From Vibrio celticus (lineage in GTDB: Bacteria > Pseudomonadota > Gammaproteobacteria > Enterobacterales > Vibrionaceae): 64,000 nucleotides of DNA. The notes below the pieces were generated by a model. The model did no database searches. It had not been told where the DNA came from and saw only the letters and a program-made list of their open reading frames with translations. The DNA lies in the NCBI RefSeq assembly GCF_024347335.1, contig NZ_AP025463.1, positions 1,054,001 to 1,118,000 of the forward strand, written 5' to 3'. Positions 62,030 to 64,000 of this stretch are shown one piece after another; the stretch's first letter is position 1; every line of letters begins with the position of its first letter. The position numbers and the translations under genes were made by a program.

Positions 62030-63502
62030 TTATAAAGCAGTCGAAGCAGGTTCGTTCCAAGAGTTACGAGCTAGCCTTTTGGCTTTTCTTTTAACCAAGT
62101 ATTCTTGGTAAAGAGGGTCAAAGGGTGTCGCTGCACTTCGGATTTTCACATGTCTTTCTATCGGCACTTTAGCTATTTGGAAGAGATTGAACTGGCAATC
62201 CATATCCATGATCTTCTGCCAACCGTGAAAATGCCATTGGCCTTTTCGGTTGATGAAGTATTTTAGAGCGATCCAAGTTTTAGACTTTGTTGGATGACGC
62301 CTTTTAGCCCAGTGCCATAACGTATGAAATAGCTTGTGACCTACATATCCGAAGGCCTGTTTAGCCACGCAGTGTCGATAATAGTTCGACCATCCCCTGA
62401 GTTTCGGATTTATCAATTTGATAAGATCATTTACTGGCAGGGTTACGTGCTTTTTGACGAGTTCACGTAGATTACTTAAGAACATCAACGTATTGGATTT
62501 ACTCGGCTTAATGAGCAGTTTCCCTTTGTACTTCCTATGGTTGAACCCAAGAAAATCAAAGCCATCGTTGATATGAGTAATGTGCGTTTTCTCTTCGGAT
62601 AATGTTAAGCCTCTTTCCGCTAAGAAGTCAGCAATCAACGGTTTGATATCGTTCTCCAGCACTTCCTTTGAAGCGCAAGTGACGACGAAATCGTCGGCGT
62701 ATCCAATAAAGTTAGCTCTTGCACCCTTTTTGAGTGCGGTAGACTTAATGCGCTGTTCGAGACCCGAGAGCGTAATCAACATCAAGGTTGGAGATATAAT
62801 CCCACCTTGAGGTGTGCCTTCATCGGTGTCATAAAATAGCCCTTTGTCTACAAAACCAGACTTTAGCCATTGCTCCAACATACGTTTATCAACAGCAACA
62901 TTGTCCATAAGCCATTGATGCCCGATTTTGTCAAAACAGGCTTTGATGTCCCCTTCGAGAACCCATTGTGCTGACCGTTTCTGACTCAAGCAGATAAAAC
63001 ACTGTCCGATTGCGTCAGCAGTGCTGCGCCTTGGTCGAAAACCGTAGCTGTTAGGGTCGGCAAGACTTTCTGACACAGGCTCTAATGCAAATAGGTGAAG
63101 TGCTTGTTGCGCTCTGTCTATCATGCATGGAATGCCTAATGGCCTAAGTTTGCCATTCTTTTTGGGGATATAGATACGCTTGAGTGGTTTGGCTTGATAT
63201 GCCGTTCTGCTCAATTGATTGACTGCTTTCATGCGGCGTGTATCTGTATTCCAGATTACACCGTCTATTCCAGGCGTTTTACTGCCTTTGTTTTGAGAAA
63301 CTCGTTTAACAGCAAGAAGTTTTGCTGAACGAGAATGAGTCAGTAACCACTGCAAGGCTTTCGCCTTTCCGTGTTTACCGTCTCTAGTTGCCTTTGCGAT
63401 ACGCATCTGAAGCTTTAATACATGCGATTCAACGGATTTCCAGTCTATTGACTGCCATTGAACGCTGTCAGGAGAGGCACTAATCTCTTTTGAAATCATC
63501 AT
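62030..63502 (-). CDS. group II intron reverse transcriptase/maturase
   Basis: The 490-residue protein starts MMISKEISAS after AAGGAG at 63513; the frame extends further to 63661 but without a better start. Reverse-transcriptase motifs are in order: GIPCMIDRAQQALH, YGFRPRRSTADAI, WVLEGDIKACFD, TPQGGIISPTLM and FIGYADDFVV (catalytic YADD). The maturase X domain follows (RGWSNYYRHCV, HTLWHWAKRRHP). It ends with DPLYQEYLVKRKAKRLARNS, without an HNH endonuclease finger, so retrohoming may use another route. It is intact and could help splice its own intron. Confidence 0.93.
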   Translation of the reverse strand: MMISKEISASPDSVQWQSIDWKSVESHVLKLQMRIAKATRDGKHGKAKALQWLLTHSRSAKLLAVKRVSQNKGSKTPGIDGVIWNTDTRRMKAVNQLSRTAYQAKPLKRIYIPKKNGKLRPLGIPCMIDRAQQALHLFALEPVSESLADPNSYGFRPRRSTADAIGQCFICLSQKRSAQWVLEGDIKACFDKIGHQWLMDNVAVDKRMLEQWLKSGFVDKGLFYDTDEGTPQGGIISPTLMLITLSGLEQRIKSTALKKGARANFIGYADDFVVTCASKEVLENDIKPLIADFLAERGLTLSEEKTHITHINDGFDFLGFNHRKYKGKLLIKPSKSNTLMFLSNLRELVKKHVTLPVNDLIKLINPKLRGWSNYYRHCVAKQAFGYVGHKLFHTLWHWAKRRHPTKSKTWIALKYFINRKGQWHFHGWQKIMDMDCQFNLFQIAKVPIERHVKIRSAATPFDPLYQEYLVKRKAKRLARNSWNEPASTAL

Positions 63503-64000
63503 TTGCATTTCTCCTTGAATAAAGTTCTTCAAATTCTCTCGCAACGGGAGACCAGTCAGAAGTAGGCTCACTTTCGTGACCAGATATAAGTCTGTATCTG
63601 CATCGTTACAATGCAGCCTTCGCTTTTTCCAACCTCCTATACCTGCACCACTATCGGCCACATAGGCTTTCCCAGAGGGAGTGATACAGGCTTACCGTGT
63701 TCCGTATGTCGCGCAATATCAGGGTAGATGCCCGCTATGGTGCGAAGAGTTCATTGATCACGAAAGAGCATGGGGCAATCTCTTTCCGACTCTCATGCCT
63801 TTTGGCTACAGCGTATTAACCACTTCCGCTGTTTCATCGTATAACGCACCTTACGCGGATTCACTTATGTTCATCATACTGACTACCTAGCACTCACCCG
63901 ATTGTGGTTATCAGGAGGATCGTCCTCTCACGATTTAGATCCCGACTGGTGCATGACCAATCTTCGTTACATTGTCAGACTCGCTACTTTATTCAGAGTC

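Larger units (their letters stand above)
61919..64000 (-). mobile_element. group II intron with reverse transcriptase, 5' end beyond window
   Basis: The intron reads on the minus strand, the same as the alkyl sulfatase, so it is in the sense orientation and could be spliced out. It contains a reverse transcriptase ORF at 62030-63502, a typical domain V at 61960-61993 and a domain VI hairpin at about 61928-61953. The 3' end is taken as just before AAAGGCGAGC at 61918. The 5' end (GTGYG) is not seen, so it lies right of 64000. The 63510-64000 stretch should hold domains II-IV and part of I. Confidence 0.85.

Noticed and set aside
1..64000. tRNA, rRNA, CRISPR arrays, prophage
   Set aside because: No tRNA cloverleaf, rRNA segment, spaced direct-repeat array or phage gene set was recognised on either strand by eye. 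A covariance-model scan would be decisive.

Overview
The window looks like a chromosomal segment from a marine gammaproteobacterium of the Vibrionaceae, most likely Vibrio. This is inferred from gene content and style: moderate-to-low GC, many small regulator/transporter pairs, complete ahpC/ahpF and cyoABCDE sets, a SoxR gene, and several insertion sequences. I could not run a similarity search, so species and replicon are not established. No rRNA, tRNA, CRISPR array or replication origin was recognised.

Layout. 1-4.1 kb is the end of a surface-polysaccharide region (GT4 glycosyltransferase cut by the window edge, GT2 glycosyltransferase, Wzx-like flippase, small exported protein). 4.2-13.4 kb holds housekeeping and stress genes: LysE exporter, GNAT, DUF3429, exported glutathione peroxidase, ABC1 kinase-like protein, a 31-codon membrane peptide, a DCC thiol protein, a DUF1439 lipoprotein, a CDGSH/glutamate-synthase fusion, an NADPH:FMN reductase behind a near-perfect SoxR promoter, soxR itself, a VOC protein and a globin-like protein. 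13.7-22.0 kb is a LacI-linked catabolic island: porin, double SnoaL-like enzyme, MFS transporter, and divergently an SSS symporter and an iron-sulfur L-serine ammonia-lyase. Shared operator-like words and CRP-like sites lie in the intergenic regions. Its substrate is not known to me and it is the best candidate for an undescribed pathway. 22.1-25.8 kb is an Lrp/LysE pair, then ahpF and ahpC with an OxyR-like tandem site.

26.1-35 kb is a plastic stretch. Two nearly identical VOC-protein units (about 715 bp direct repeats) flank an IS630-family element and a xanthine-type NCS2 permease. They are followed by an RlpA-like lipoprotein, an apparently exported family II pyrophosphatase, gene debris, a decayed IS3-family element and CTCCCC/GGGGAG interspersed hairpins. 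35-48.7 kb contains regulator/transporter genes, an exported SMP-30-like protein, an AraC regulator, an outer-membrane protein and a Tat-type amidase separated by an ISL3-family element (8-bp target duplication), a pentapeptide-repeat protein, two amidohydrolases and a lipocalin.

48.8-53.8 kb is a TetR-controlled RND efflux pair with a perfect 19-bp palindrome between regulator and pump. 54.6-59.4 kb is cyoABCDE (cytochrome bo quinol oxidase plus heme O synthase). The right end (60.2-64.0 kb) is an SdsA-like alkyl sulfatase gene broken twice: by a sense-orientation group II intron whose 5' end lies beyond the window, and by an in-frame stop codon.
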